Of a stretch of 30,876 nucleotides of DNA, positions 1-7,716 are shown piece after piece. The translations under genes were made by a program, and so were the position numbers. The stretch's first letter is position 1. Each line of letters starts with the position of its first letter. Origin of the DNA: Pyrolobus sp964613695 (GTDB lineage Archaea; Thermoproteota; Thermoprotei_A; Sulfolobales; Pyrodictiaceae); NCBI GenBank assembly GCA_964613695.1, contig CAZTIR010000013.1, forward strand, positions 1 to 30,876. The letters run 5' to 3'. The notes beneath the pieces were generated by a model. The model had not been told where the DNA came from. It worked only from the letters and a program-made list of their open reading frames with translations, and did no database searches.

Positions 1-217
1 ATTTCCCATGGACGAGTAATGAATAGAGTGGACGATCGGCGATGATCCCATCGGCAAGGAGTGGGCGGATAAAGGTTTTTCCATGGGGATCGGCAACTCG
101 GGAAGTGGAAGGAATGGTTTGCTTCAGGGAGGGGAAATCTCTTTCTGTGTTGGAGTTTGTGGGGGTGTGGTTTTTGCGTCTGTGTTTAAAGTGGTGGAGT
201 GTGTTGTGTGGGTTGTG
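1..217. other. Region downstream of the sdh operon, no gene recognised
   Basis: I found no convincing reading frame on either strand. The 7-mer GATCGGC occurs twice (about 34-40 and 88-94), and a palindromic TTTAAA lies at about 184-190 that could be a TATA box in either direction, but no gene starts at a matching distance. No clear T-rich terminator is seen on the minus strand after the sdhC stop. The window edge cuts the region, so a following gene may start outside. Confidence 0.5.
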
Positions 218-934
218 CTAGTCTACTCGTGTGAGTGTCTCTTCTAGCATTTTCACCTGGAGTCTCGTGTAGCGTAGGAGTGCGAGCTTGCACAGGGGGC
301 ATAGTGTTACTACAATGTCGGGGTCTCCCATTCTCTCTTCTAGCCTCTTTGCTATCCTCTCCGCCTCTCTTGGTCTTGCAGCGTAGAGGGGGAAGCCGCA
401 GCAGCCCGTCACTATCCTGTAGTTCTCTAGGCCCATTATGGCTGCGAGTCTCTCTAGCCTCTTCCTAGCCTCTATGGGGCCGTGTGCGGCTAGGTAGCCG
501 CAGCCCGGGTAGAGTACTATGCTCGTCTTGGGGTCGAGTGTGTGCTCCACTCTCCTCGCATAGTCTACTATCACGTCGGCGAGGTGCACGACGCGGGGTA
601 GTCGCTTGGGCGGCTCTACGCCCAGTTTCGAGGCTATCTCTGCAACCAGCTCTGGTGTTGCTCTGCGTAGGCCCCTGTGTAGGGTGGAGAGGCAGAGGGA
701 GCAGCTCGTCGCGATAACCTCGGCTCCCTGGCTGGCCGCCAGCACCGCGTTGAGGACCGCGCTTCTCTCGGTGGAGCCCCTCCTCTCCTCGTCGCAGACG
801 CCGCCGGTGCAGCAGACCCAGTCCCTTATCTCGAAGAGCTCTACGCCCAGCGGCTCTAGGAGCCTCTTAACAGAGTCTATGAGGCCTGGCGTGAAGCTCT
901 TGACGGCGCAGCCGGGGTAGTAGCCTATCCTCAC
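218..934 (-). CDS. sdhC: Succinate dehydrogenase subunit C, CCG-domain (HdrB-like) type
   Basis: A 238-residue protein made of two cysteine-rich CCG domains, as in heterodisulfide reductase HdrB and in the C subunit of Sulfolobus-type succinate dehydrogenase. Repeat 1 has Cys9, Cys41-Cys42-Thr and Cys78-x2-Cys81; repeat 2 has Cys145, Cys178-Cys179-Gly and Cys212-x2-Cys215. In the family such repeats bind a non-cubane [4Fe-4S] cluster and take electrons from SdhB toward quinone. No transmembrane helix is visible, so it should be peripheral, unlike the cytochrome b anchors of ordinary complex II. The GTG start lies two bases past the sdhB stop, so the gene is the third of sdhA-sdhB-sdhC. A stand-alone HdrB-like protein is the alternative, but the operon position makes the Sdh role strong. 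Confidence 0.88.
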   Translation of the reverse strand: MRIGYYPGCAVKSFTPGLIDSVKRLLEPLGVELFEIRDWVCCTGGVCDEERRGSTERSAVLNAVLAASQGAEVIATSCSLCLSTLHRGLRRATPELVAEIASKLGVEPPKRLPRVVHLADVIVDYARRVEHTLDPKTSIVLYPGCGYLAAHGPIEARKRLERLAAIMGLENYRIVTGCCGFPLYAARPREAERIAKRLEERMGDPDIVVTLCPLCKLALLRYTRLQVKMLEETLTRVD

Positions 935-936
935 CC

Positions 937-1857
937 CTAACCACCCCTCAGCGCCTCGAGCACACTCCTGGACACCCTCTCGGGTTTCCTGGGGAGGCCT
1001 GCCTTCCCCGCCAGGGCTAGGGCCTCGCGTAGCGCCCTGAGGACCCCGCCGGTCTCTATCATGACCTTCGCCTCCTCCATCCTGCCGGTCTCCTCCACGC
1101 TCTTGAGTATGCTCTCGACGTGCTTTATGTCGCTCTTCCTCCCGACCCTCTTCGCCACGAGAACCCTCCTAGCCTCTGCTACCGCGTCGGGCACGTCTAT
1201 CGAGTAGGGGCAGTGTATCGTGCAGAGGCCGCAGCGGCCGCACCTCCACAGCCAGTCCTCTGCCTCCACGAGCCTCTCCTCTCTCCTGGCGTCGCGTGGG
1301 TCTAGGGCGAAGCGGACTAGCTTCGCTATGGCGGCTGGGCCCGGGTAGTCTAGGCCCGTCTCGAGGAGGGGGCAGACTGTGAAGCATATGCCGCACATTA
1401 TGCACTTGTCTAGCGACCATAGCCTCTTCTGCAAATCGCGGTTTATCCTGAAGCCCTCCTCGCCGGGCTCGCCGCCCGGCTCTAGCCAGTCTCGTGCCCT
1501 CCTGAAAGCCTGATCGATATACCTCCTGTCCACCACCAGGTCGCGGACGACCGGGAAGAAGTCGAGAGGCTCCACTGTAACAACTCCGTTGTTCTCCTCG
1601 GCCTCCCTCCAGACTAGCGTCTGGCAGGCTAGGCGCGGGACCCCGTTCACCTTCACCGCGCAGGCCCCGCAGACTCCGAAGCGGCAGCCTGCTTGGAATG
1701 CTAGAGTCGGGTCTATCTCCTCGCGTATCCTCTGGAGGACTGTCGCTAGGCTCTGGTAGCGGTCGACCTCCACCCTGTACTCTTGCCACCAGCTCCTCCC
1801 GGTGTCTGGGTCGAAGCGTTTGACGCGTATAACCACGGTTCTAGTAGCGGCGCTCAA
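937..1857 (-). CDS. sdhB: Succinate dehydrogenase iron-sulfur subunit B
   Basis: The 306-residue iron-sulfur subunit that carries electrons from the SdhA flavin. An N-terminal plant-type ferredoxin domain has [2Fe-2S] ligands Cys58-x4-Cys63-x2-Cys66-x11-Cys78. The C-terminal helical domain has two full CxxCxxCxxxCP sets: Cys152/155/158/162 and Cys206/209/212/216. Canonical SdhB lacks one Cys in the last set and holds a [3Fe-4S] cluster; four Cys here predict a second [4Fe-4S] cluster, as reported for Sulfolobus enzymes. A tail of about 85 residues follows the last cluster. The TTG start lies inside the end of sdhA (17-nt overlap), which suggests translational coupling. A thiol:fumarate reductase is possible, but a separate sdhC gene and the family pattern favour succinate dehydrogenase. 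Confidence 0.95.
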   Translation of the reverse strand: MSAATRTVVIRVKRFDPDTGRSWWQEYRVEVDRYQSLATVLQRIREEIDPTLAFQAGCRFGVCGACAVKVNGVPRLACQTLVWREAEENNGVVTVEPLDFFPVVRDLVVDRRYIDQAFRRARDWLEPGGEPGEEGFRINRDLQKRLWSLDKCIMCGICFTVCPLLETGLDYPGPAAIAKLVRFALDPRDARREERLVEAEDWLWRCGRCGLCTIHCPYSIDVPDAVAEARRVLVAKRVGRKSDIKHVESILKSVEETGRMEEAKVMIETGGVLRALREALALAGKAGLPRKPERVSRSVLEALRGG

Positions 1858-3547
1858 CCGGCTCCCACCTCGTCACCTCAACCCTCCTCCAGTCGACCAC
1901 GAGGCCCTCGGGGGCGAGTCTAACGAGGCTGTGCTTCAGGTAGTTCTGGTCGTCCCTCTTGGGGTAGTCTAGGCGGTAGTGGGCTCCCCGGGACTCCCTC
2001 CTCTCGAGAGCAGCTCTCGCAACCGCAAGCCCCACCGTCACCATGTTGAGCGTCTCGTACGCCAGCGCGAGCTCGTACCAGCCGCGTCCCCTCGTCTCCA
2101 CGAGGAGCCCATCCTCCACCTCGCGGTGCAGCCTCTCCAGCGCCGCCACGGCCTCCCTGAGCCCCTTCTCCTCGCGGAAGAGGCCAACCCTCTCCCACAT
2201 CACGTCGCGTAGTCTTCTCCTAGCCTCTCCTACGCTCACCCCGCTCCTCTCCCGGCGGATGAGCCTGTAGAGCCTCTCGACAGGCTTCTCGATAGCCTCT
2301 CGCGGGGGCTCCCCGAGCCCCCTGCCGAGAGCATAGGCTGCCGCGGAGACGCCAGCCCTCTTGCCGAAGACGGCCGCCTCTAGGAGGCTATTGGAGCCCA
2401 GCCTGTTAGCCCCGTGTACGGATACGCACGCGGCCTCGCCGGCTGCGTAGAGCCCCGCTATATCCGGGTTGCTGCCGTCGACGTCCACGTCTACGCCGCC
2501 CATCATGTAGTGGTGGGCTGGCCTAACGGGTATAGGCTCCTTGGCGGGGTCGACCCCAGCGTATCTTATCGCAGCCTCCCTCACGGTTGGGAGCCTCTCG
2601 CGTATCCTCTCCTCGCCCAGGTGGCTGATGTCGAGGAGCACGTAGCCGCCCTCGAACCCCCTACCCTCCATTATCTCCGTAGCGATAGCCCTAGCGACGA
2701 TGTCCCTGGGCGCCCTCTCCATCCACTCGGGGGCGTAGCGCTTCATGAAACGCTCTCCACGGGCGTTGAGGAGTATGCCCCCCTCCCCCCTCGCAGCCTC
2801 GGTGATTAGGATGTCCGTGGGGTAGAGGGCGGTTGGGTGGAACTGCACGAACTCCATGTCCTTGAGCGCGGCTCCAGCCCTCAGCGCCATCGCGTAACCG
2901 TCGCCGGTGTTCAGGTAGTTGTTGGTCGTGTGCTTGTATATCATACCGGCTCCGCCGGTGGCGAGCACCACGGCCTTCGACCGGATGTAGAGGGGGCGCG
3001 CCTCGCGAAGATCCACGGCCACCACGCCGTAGACGCGGTTATCCCAGACCACGAGGTCTAGTGCGAAAACCTCATCCATGTACTCGACGCCGTGCCTCAA
3101 CGCCTGCTCGTAGACCACGTGCATTATAGCCATCCCTGTCTTGTCCTCGACGAACCTCGTCCTCGGGTAGCGGTGGCCGCCGAAAGGCCTACGAGCAATC
3201 CTACCCTCCTCGTCCCTGGTGAAGAGCACGCCCCACCTCTCCAAGAGCATTATAGTCGGGTAGGCTTCGCGCGCGAGTATCTCGGCGGCGGGCTGGTCTA
3301 CGAGAAAGTCGCCGCCCTTCACGGTGTCGTAGGCGTGCTGCATCCAAGAGTCTCGGGGGTCGCTAGCCCCGGGTATCCAGGCGGCAATACCACCCTCAGC
3401 AGCCGCGGTGTGGCTGCGCACCGGGTGGCTCTTCGCTAGCACAAGCACCCTTGCACCCATGCGGGCCGCGTGTATAGCAGCCATGAGCCCCGCGAGGCCG
3501 GCGCCCACTATTACTACATCGTAGGGGCCTAGCTTCTCGAGCTCCAA
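1841..3547 (-). CDS. sdhA: Succinate dehydrogenase flavoprotein subunit A
   Basis: A 568-residue flavoprotein that oxidises succinate to fumarate. The dinucleotide fold GAGLAG is at residues 15-20. His46 in RSHTAAAEGG matches the histidine that binds FAD covalently in SdhA. Substrate and catalytic segments are present: QFHPTA (His237), TEAARGEGG (249-257), PRDIVAR (280-286) and RPAHHYMMGG (342-351). Length is normal (usually 560-620). The first possible start after the upstream in-frame TAG is TTG at 3547, preceded by a G-rich stretch. It is the first gene of sdhA-sdhB-sdhC. A promoter should lie in the 168-nt gap upstream; a GATATC-like element about 36 nt before the start is the only weak candidate. 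Fumarate reductase in the reverse direction cannot be excluded from sequence. Confidence 0.96.
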   Translation of the reverse strand: MELEKLGPYDVVIVGAGLAGLMAAIHAARMGARVLVLAKSHPVRSHTAAAEGGIAAWIPGASDPRDSWMQHAYDTVKGGDFLVDQPAAEILAREAYPTIMLLERWGVLFTRDEEGRIARRPFGGHRYPRTRFVEDKTGMAIMHVVYEQALRHGVEYMDEVFALDLVVWDNRVYGVVAVDLREARPLYIRSKAVVLATGGAGMIYKHTTNNYLNTGDGYAMALRAGAALKDMEFVQFHPTALYPTDILITEAARGEGGILLNARGERFMKRYAPEWMERAPRDIVARAIATEIMEGRGFEGGYVLLDISHLGEERIRERLPTVREAAIRYAGVDPAKEPIPVRPAHHYMMGGVDVDVDGSNPDIAGLYAAGEAACVSVHGANRLGSNSLLEAAVFGKRAGVSAAAYALGRGLGEPPREAIEKPVERLYRLIRRERSGVSVGEARRRLRDVMWERVGLFREEKGLREAVAALERLHREVEDGLLVETRGRGWYELALAYETLNMVTVGLAVARAALERRESRGAHYRLDYPKRDDQNYLKHSLVRLAPEGLVVDWRRVEVTRWEPVERRY

Positions 3548-3715
3548 GCCCCCTGCAGCCTAGTCTCCACAACCCAACCCCAGGATATCAAGATGGGCGG
3601 GGACTGCACCAGGGTTGATGAGGCGGCGTGTGGAGCCGCGTAACACGGGGGGATGTGGAGTTAGGCCCCCCTATCGTCTAGAGGCCCTCCCCGGGGGCCC
3701 GTGAAGAGCCCGAAG
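3548..3715. other. GC-rich intergenic region with inverted repeats
   Basis: This is the gap between the stop of the DUF364 gene and the TTG of sdhA. It holds three possible stem-loops: GCGGC/GCCGC near 3622-3639, a G6 run (3647-3652) able to pair with a C6 run (3666-3671), and GGCCC/GGGCC around 3684-3699 just after the DUF364 stop. The last could end transcription of the upstream operon and the others could form part of the sdh leader. Functions are inferred. Confidence 0.4.
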
Positions 3716-4537
3716 TTAGCCGAACCCCTTGCACGGCGCGCTCCACTTCACAAGTAGCCTCTTCATCCTCCTGTAGCCGTAGCCAGCCTCGACCATCGCA
3801 ACCAGCTCCTCTCTAGCCTCTCGCGGCGCGTAGCTGCCGGCCACCCTCGTGTAACCCAGTCTCGCGCATATCCAGGGGTGTATCCCGGCCGAGGGCCCGA
3901 GGAGGATTATCTCGCCCGCCCCGCCGCTCCTGGCAGCCTCGGCTATCGCAGCCGCGGCGCCGGGGTGTGCGAGCACCGAGCCCGAGACTATCACCGCGTC
4001 GAAGCCCCCCTCCTCTAGCATAGGCTGCGCGTAGGTGTCTGGGAGGACCCGGATCCTCTCGCCTAAACACCCCCACCTCCTAGCAGCCGGGTTGCGGTCG
4101 AAGGCCACGACCTCGACGCCGCTACCCGCCAGCCTCTCCGCTAGAGGCTCTATGAAGCCTATCATGGCTACCCTCCTCGCACCCTCTATGCCCAGCTCCT
4201 CGCCGGGCTCCACGCGCCCACCCGAGTCGAGCCACGCGGTCGTAGCGGCTGCGACCATGCCCCAGGCGGCTGCCCTGGTGGAGAGGGTCGCGTCTAGCTT
4301 GGAGAGGATGCGCCACGCGTAGGAGAGGCTCTCGCCCACCACCCCCTCCACGGGCCCGGGTTTCTCGTGAGCGTGCGTATAGTAGATGCCTACGTAACCC
4401 CCTGCGACCACGACGCCATAGTGTAGGCCGTTGACGACCCTATCCACCCTCACCCCCGCCCACGGCCTTAGAACCGTCTCGAACGCCTCCCTGACTATCC
4501 TCGCCTCTACACCCGCCCTCGATGAACGCCCTGACAC
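3716..4537 (-). CDS. DUF4213/DUF364 family protein (putative metal chelation)
   Basis: A 273-residue protein recognised as the DUF4213 plus DUF364 pair. The N-terminal half has the family's GLHYGVVV and GYVGIYYTHAHE stretch. The C-terminal half is Rossmann-like, with VAMIGFIEPL, VVAFDRNPAARR, a VIVSGSVLAHPG strand-loop and a LLGPSAGIHPW segment. The Pfam annotation is putative heavy-metal chelation; a substrate cannot be read from sequence. The start is uncertain: in-frame starts are TTG at 4561 and GTG at 4537, both inside the 3' end of the mscS gene, giving an unusual 98-122 nt overlap in another frame. The helix starting near GVEARIVREAF belongs to the fold, so a start after the mscS stop is unlikely. 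It is the last gene of a minus-strand run of M16 peptidase, MscS and DUF364. Confidence 0.75.
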   Translation of the reverse strand: MSGRSSRAGVEARIVREAFETVLRPWAGVRVDRVVNGLHYGVVVAGGYVGIYYTHAHEKPGPVEGVVGESLSYAWRILSKLDATLSTRAAAWGMVAAATTAWLDSGGRVEPGEELGIEGARRVAMIGFIEPLAERLAGSGVEVVAFDRNPAARRWGCLGERIRVLPDTYAQPMLEEGGFDAVIVSGSVLAHPGAAAAIAEAARSGGAGEIILLGPSAGIHPWICARLGYTRVAGSYAPREAREELVAMVEAGYGYRRMKRLLVKWSAPCKGFG

Positions 4538-5360
4538 GGTGCTCTCCGCGGAACCATACAACCCTCTGGGGGAATGGAATCTCTATCCCAGCCTCGTCCA
4601 GAGCCTCCTTGATTAACCTCAACACCTCCGCCTTGGCCTGGAACCAGTGGCTCGAGGGCACCCAGAACCTCACGTTCAGTATCACAGCGCTATCCCCGAG
4701 ATCCTCAACGAATATCATCGGCTCGGGCTCCACGAGGACGAGAGGGTGCTCGTCGAGAACCCTCCTTATGACCTCCACCGCCTTGCCTATGTCGGCGTCG
4801 TACGCTATACCCACCTTGTACTCCACCCTCCTCGCCACGTTCCTCGAGAAGTTTCTTATCACGCTCTCGAAGACACGGCTGTTCGGTATCCTCGTGTCTA
4901 TCCCGTCCCATGTCCTAATCCTCGTCGAGAATATCGTGATGTCCCTCACGGTTCCGGCTGCGACACCCTCTATGTCGACAGGGTCGCCTGGACGGAATGG
5001 GCGGTCTATGTAGAGGAAGATGCCGGAGAGGAAGTTGGAGACCACCGTCTGCGACGCGAAGCCCACCGCGACGCCGACGATGCTGCCTGCCACCAGGAGC
5101 CCCGTCGCCTCGACGCCGGCAACCGAGAGAGCCGAGAGAGCCGCTATGACGATGATACCATAGTATATGAGCTTCTCTACGATGTTCTCGACGTCGCGTG
5201 GTAGCGTGCGGAGTAGACTCCTCTTAGCCAGCTTGCGCACAACCACAGCTATTACGACGCCGACCGCGAAGACTAGAGCAGCGGCGGTATACCTGGCTAG
5301 CATCGAGAGTAGTGGTGCGTGTATTATGCTATGCCATAGGGTCTCGTTGATAGGCACCAC
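4440..5360 (-). CDS. Small-conductance mechanosensitive channel, MscS family
   Basis: A 306-residue membrane channel that opens on membrane tension and releases solutes on osmotic downshock. Two hydrophobic segments (about residues 20-45 and 68-90) precede the pore helix and the family stretch VGFASQTVVSNFLSGIFLYID, rich in small residues, then the beta domain RPFRPGDPVDIEG and RIRTWDGIDTRIPNSRVFESVIRNFSR written here in part. The cytoplasmic alpha-beta domain ends near FPQRVVWFRGE. The last 30 or so residues are Gly/Arg-rich and overlap the start of the DUF364 gene, so they may not be ancestral. The GTG start shares one base with the TAG stop of the M16 peptidase gene, indicating a coupled operon. 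Confidence 0.92.
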   Translation of the reverse strand: MVPINETLWHSIIHAPLLSMLARYTAAALVFAVGVVIAVVVRKLAKRSLLRTLPRDVENIVEKLIYYGIIVIAALSALSVAGVEATGLLVAGSIVGVAVGFASQTVVSNFLSGIFLYIDRPFRPGDPVDIEGVAAGTVRDITIFSTRIRTWDGIDTRIPNSRVFESVIRNFSRNVARRVEYKVGIAYDADIGKAVEVIRRVLDEHPLVLVEPEPMIFVEDLGDSAVILNVRFWVPSSHWFQAKAEVLRLIKEALDEAGIEIPFPQRVVWFRGEHRVRAFIEGGCRGEDSQGGVRDGSKAVGGGEGG

Positions 5361-6556
5361 TAGGCACCCGGCTCTATCACGGCCCAGGCTCTACTCCTAA
5401 CACGTATTCTTAAGTCGCTCCACTCCATGGACAGGAGTCTCTCCAGCCTCTCCTCGTAGCTCATGGGCTTGCCTCGCGCGGCCAGGTAGAGGCTTGTGAG
5501 GGCACGCGTGAACATGGTGACCTTCGAGGGGCGGTAGAGGAAGCGGAGGTACCTCTTCCTACCCTCCACGTACTCCTCGTCGAGGAAGCCCAGCTGCTCT
5601 AAAGCCTCTAGTATCGAATCCTTGGCCTCGTCTAGGTCGCCTGGCTCCACGCCCTCCAGTATAACCGCGAAGGTCTTAGTCCATGGTGTGGGGTCGTAGA
5701 CGACGCCGTAGCCGTAGACTAGGCCCTTCTCGCTCCTAAGCTTCTCGAAGAGTATGCTAGTTGCACCCTCCTCTAGGAGGAAGCGGGCGACGCTAAGCTC
5801 CTCATCCTCGTTCATAGCATCGAGGGCTAGGCCTAGGTACGCATGCCTAGCCTCGCCAGAAGACTCTCGTATATCCCTCGGGGCGCCGCGTCCCGGGCTC
5901 CTCCTGGTGCACGGCTCCTCCTCTAGGCCCTCCAGGAGCCTCTTCACGGCCTCCACGTGCTCCCTCGTGAAGCTCCCGGATAGTACTGCGATAGTGTTGC
6001 GAGCCACGAAGAAGCACTCCTTGAACCATACTATGTCTCGGGGCTCCAGGGGCTCCACGGTCTCGCGGTACCCGTGGATAGGGTCCCCTAGGTCGCTCCT
6101 GCCGTACAGCGCGAGGAATACGAGATCGTATATCCTCTCCCTGGGGTTGCTCTCGGAGCGAGCGATCTCCTGGAGCACCACCTTCTTCTCGAGCTCAAAC
6201 TCCCGGGGGTCTACGCGGCGCCCCATTATCATCCAACGCGTTATGTCCAGAGCCTTCTCGAATCTCTCCCTAAGCACCTCGAAGACCAGCACCGTTAGAT
6301 CCCGGCTAGTGTACGCGTTCGAGTCTCCGCCTGCCAGCTCAAAACCTCTGTCAATCTCGCGGTATGAGTACCTCTCGTTACTCCTAAAGAGCATGTGCTC
6401 CACTAGGTGAGCGAGTCCCCTCTTGTCCGGCGGCTCGGTGGCGGAGCCTACCCTGAAGCCTATAGCGAGGGAGACTGTGGGCTCGTGGGGGACGGGGTCG
6501 AGGTAGAGGACGGCACCGTTATCCAACTCCACGCTCTCGAGGGGCAAAAACAGCAC
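5360..6556 (-). CDS. M16 (pitrilysin) family zinc peptidase
   Basis: A 398-residue inverzincin peptidase. The inverted zinc motif HLVEH is at residues 50-54, and Glu130 (ELEKKVVLQE) lies 76 residues after the second His, as expected for the third ligand. The second half contains the family's FEKLRSEKGLVYGYG segment, the R/Y pair that helps hold the substrate. About 400 residues is the size of single M16B units that work as dimers of active and inactive partners; no partner gene is next to it, so a homodimer is possible. No signal peptide is seen, so it is probably cytoplasmic. The start is GTG. The gene precedes the MscS gene with a one-base overlap. Confidence 0.92.
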   Translation of the reverse strand: MLFLPLESVELDNGAVLYLDPVPHEPTVSLAIGFRVGSATEPPDKRGLAHLVEHMLFRSNERYSYREIDRGFELAGGDSNAYTSRDLTVLVFEVLRERFEKALDITRWMIMGRRVDPREFELEKKVVLQEIARSESNPRERIYDLVFLALYGRSDLGDPIHGYRETVEPLEPRDIVWFKECFFVARNTIAVLSGSFTREHVEAVKRLLEGLEEEPCTRRSPGRGAPRDIRESSGEARHAYLGLALDAMNEDEELSVARFLLEEGATSILFEKLRSEKGLVYGYGVVYDPTPWTKTFAVILEGVEPGDLDEAKDSILEALEQLGFLDEEYVEGRKRYLRFLYRPSKVTMFTRALTSLYLAARGKPMSYEERLERLLSMEWSDLRIRVRSRAWAVIEPGA

Positions 6557-6588
6557 ACCCTGTAGCGGGTAGCCGCCTCCAGCCTATT

Positions 6589-6915
6589 CTACGCCTCTCG
6601 GATCTCCACCCTCGACGCTAGAGCCTCTACAACCGTGTCCTTGTCGACCTCGTATATCCTAATCCTCTTCGTCCTATCCCTCACCCCGTACACTATCTCC
6701 ACGCGCGAGGTGGGGACCCGCAAGAGCCTAGCGAGGAACCTTATGAGATCCGCGTTGGCCCTCCCCTGTACCGGCGGCTCGCTAGAATAGTATACTAGCT
6801 CGCCGCCCTCCAGGACGAGCTTCGACTCCGGCTGGTCAGGCTTCACGTATACTATGAGGTCTACGTACCCCTCCCCCTCGAAGACGAGCTTCTCTAGAAC
6901 ATCTCTCGCCGGCAC
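6589..6915 (-). CDS. DUF167 (UPF0235/YggU) family protein
   Basis: A 108-residue protein of the UPF0235/DUF167 family, whose biochemical role is not established. The family pattern is seen: VYVKPDQPESKL, the GRANADLIRFLARLL segment and a RVEIVYGVRDRTKRIRIY ending in basic residues. The GTG start gives about 18 residues before the first core strand, which fits the family. It lies 32 nt upstream of the M16 peptidase gene on the same strand and probably shares its transcript. The 70 nt before it contain no clear TATA box. Confidence 0.85.
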   Translation of the reverse strand: MPARDVLEKLVFEGEGYVDLIVYVKPDQPESKLVLEGGELVYYSSEPPVQGRANADLIRFLARLLRVPTSRVEIVYGVRDRTKRIRIYEVDKDTVVEALASRVEIREA

Positions 6916-6985
6916 GGCTCACCGGCCTAGATGCTTCTACGAGCAGCGTCTGGATAAAGCCTTGGTGCGCCTAGGAGCGAGGCCA

Positions 6986-7450
6986 TCAGCCACCATACTT
7001 CTCCACAAGCTCCTCCTCGAGCATCACGTGTTTCAGATCCTCGCCGTTCTTCTCGAGGAACGAGACGAGGCTCTTATCCCTCGTTAACAGTCTCAAGCCC
7101 CTACTCCTAGCCGTGGCGTAGAGCAGGAGGTCTATGAGGTCTCGGAACCCCCTCCTACGCAGCTGTAGGGCTAGGAGGTAGCCGCTTGGCGTTGGGTGCG
7201 TCACCCTGAAAGACTCTCGTATAGACCTTAACCCGAGCTTAACCCTCCTCGCGTCAACCTCCATCTTCGAGAGCTTGGCTATCATCTCGAGAAGGTTGAA
7301 GGGCGTGTAGAAGGCCTCCAAGCGCTTACTACGGTAGAGCTTCTCGAGGACCAGTAGCGCCTCCTCAACCCCCTCGACCCACACGCCTACTATGGGGAGG
7401 AGGTAGGTGGTGTCGAGGAGCAGCCTAATCCTCTCCCCCGAGGAGCTCAC
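6986..7450 (-). CDS. PIN-domain ribonuclease, VapC-type toxin
   Basis: A PIN-domain protein of about 154 residues. Acidic residues expected at the metal site are present: Asp in RLLLDTTYL, Glu in FNLLEMIAKL, Asp in FRDLIDLLLY and Asp in LLTRDKSLV. The family cuts RNA and is usually held inactive by an antitoxin. The frame is open to 7477, but the GTG at 7450 is the more likely start because it removes a basic non-conserved leader and leaves a 26-nt overlap with the upstream AbrB-type gene. The pair therefore forms a VapBC-like module of the usual order, antitoxin first. A housekeeping PIN nuclease is less likely given the partner. Confidence 0.85.
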   Translation of the reverse strand: MSSSGERIRLLLDTTYLLPIVGVWVEGVEEALLVLEKLYRSKRLEAFYTPFNLLEMIAKLSKMEVDARRVKLGLRSIRESFRVTHPTPSGYLLALQLRRRGFRDLIDLLLYATARSRGLRLLTRDKSLVSFLEKNGEDLKHVMLEEELVEKYGG

Positions 7451-7691
7451 TCTGCATCTCCTCCGACTCTCTCTCAAAATCCTCGAAGCGTATCCTCGCG
7501 AACTTGGGTGCCCTCAGGGCTAGGTGGAAGGGGTCCGGCACGACCTCCACGACTATCCTCCCCTCGTCCTCAACCCTCAACTCTACTATGCTACCCTCGC
7601 TCAGGCCCACAGCCTCTGCTATAGCCTTCGGGATGTAGAGCATGTTCTTCCTCCCGACCCGGGTCCTGGCGACCAGGCGCAAGAGAGTCAC
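7425..7691 (-). CDS. AbrB/SpoVT-type antitoxin, VapB-like
   Basis: An 88-residue DNA-binding antitoxin. The swapped-hairpin AbrB fold is seen in TRVGRKNMLYIPKAIAEAVGL and GSIVELRVEDEGRIVVEVV, followed by an acidic C-terminal tail (FEDFERESEEMQSELL) that in such proteins binds and blocks the PIN toxin. The start is GTG at 7691, 25 nt past the stop of the ABC permease gene, so the pair may be transcribed from the transporter operon as well as from its own promoter; no separate TATA box is obvious in the short gap. It likely represses its own operon. Confidence 0.85.
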   Translation of the reverse strand: MTLLRLVARTRVGRKNMLYIPKAIAEAVGLSEGSIVELRVEDEGRIVVEVVPDPFHLALRAPKFARIRFEDFERESEEMQSELLGGED

Positions 7692-7716
7692 CCAGGCTTA
7701 TGATACACGCCCGGGT

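Noticed and set aside
1169..1789. Second long minus-strand frame inside sdhB
   Set aside because: Arg/Gly/Pro-rich translation without motifs, in another frame of an intact sdhB.
2414..2809. Plus-strand frame opposite sdhA
   Set aside because: Shadow of the sdhA coding sequence; no motifs and no start signals.
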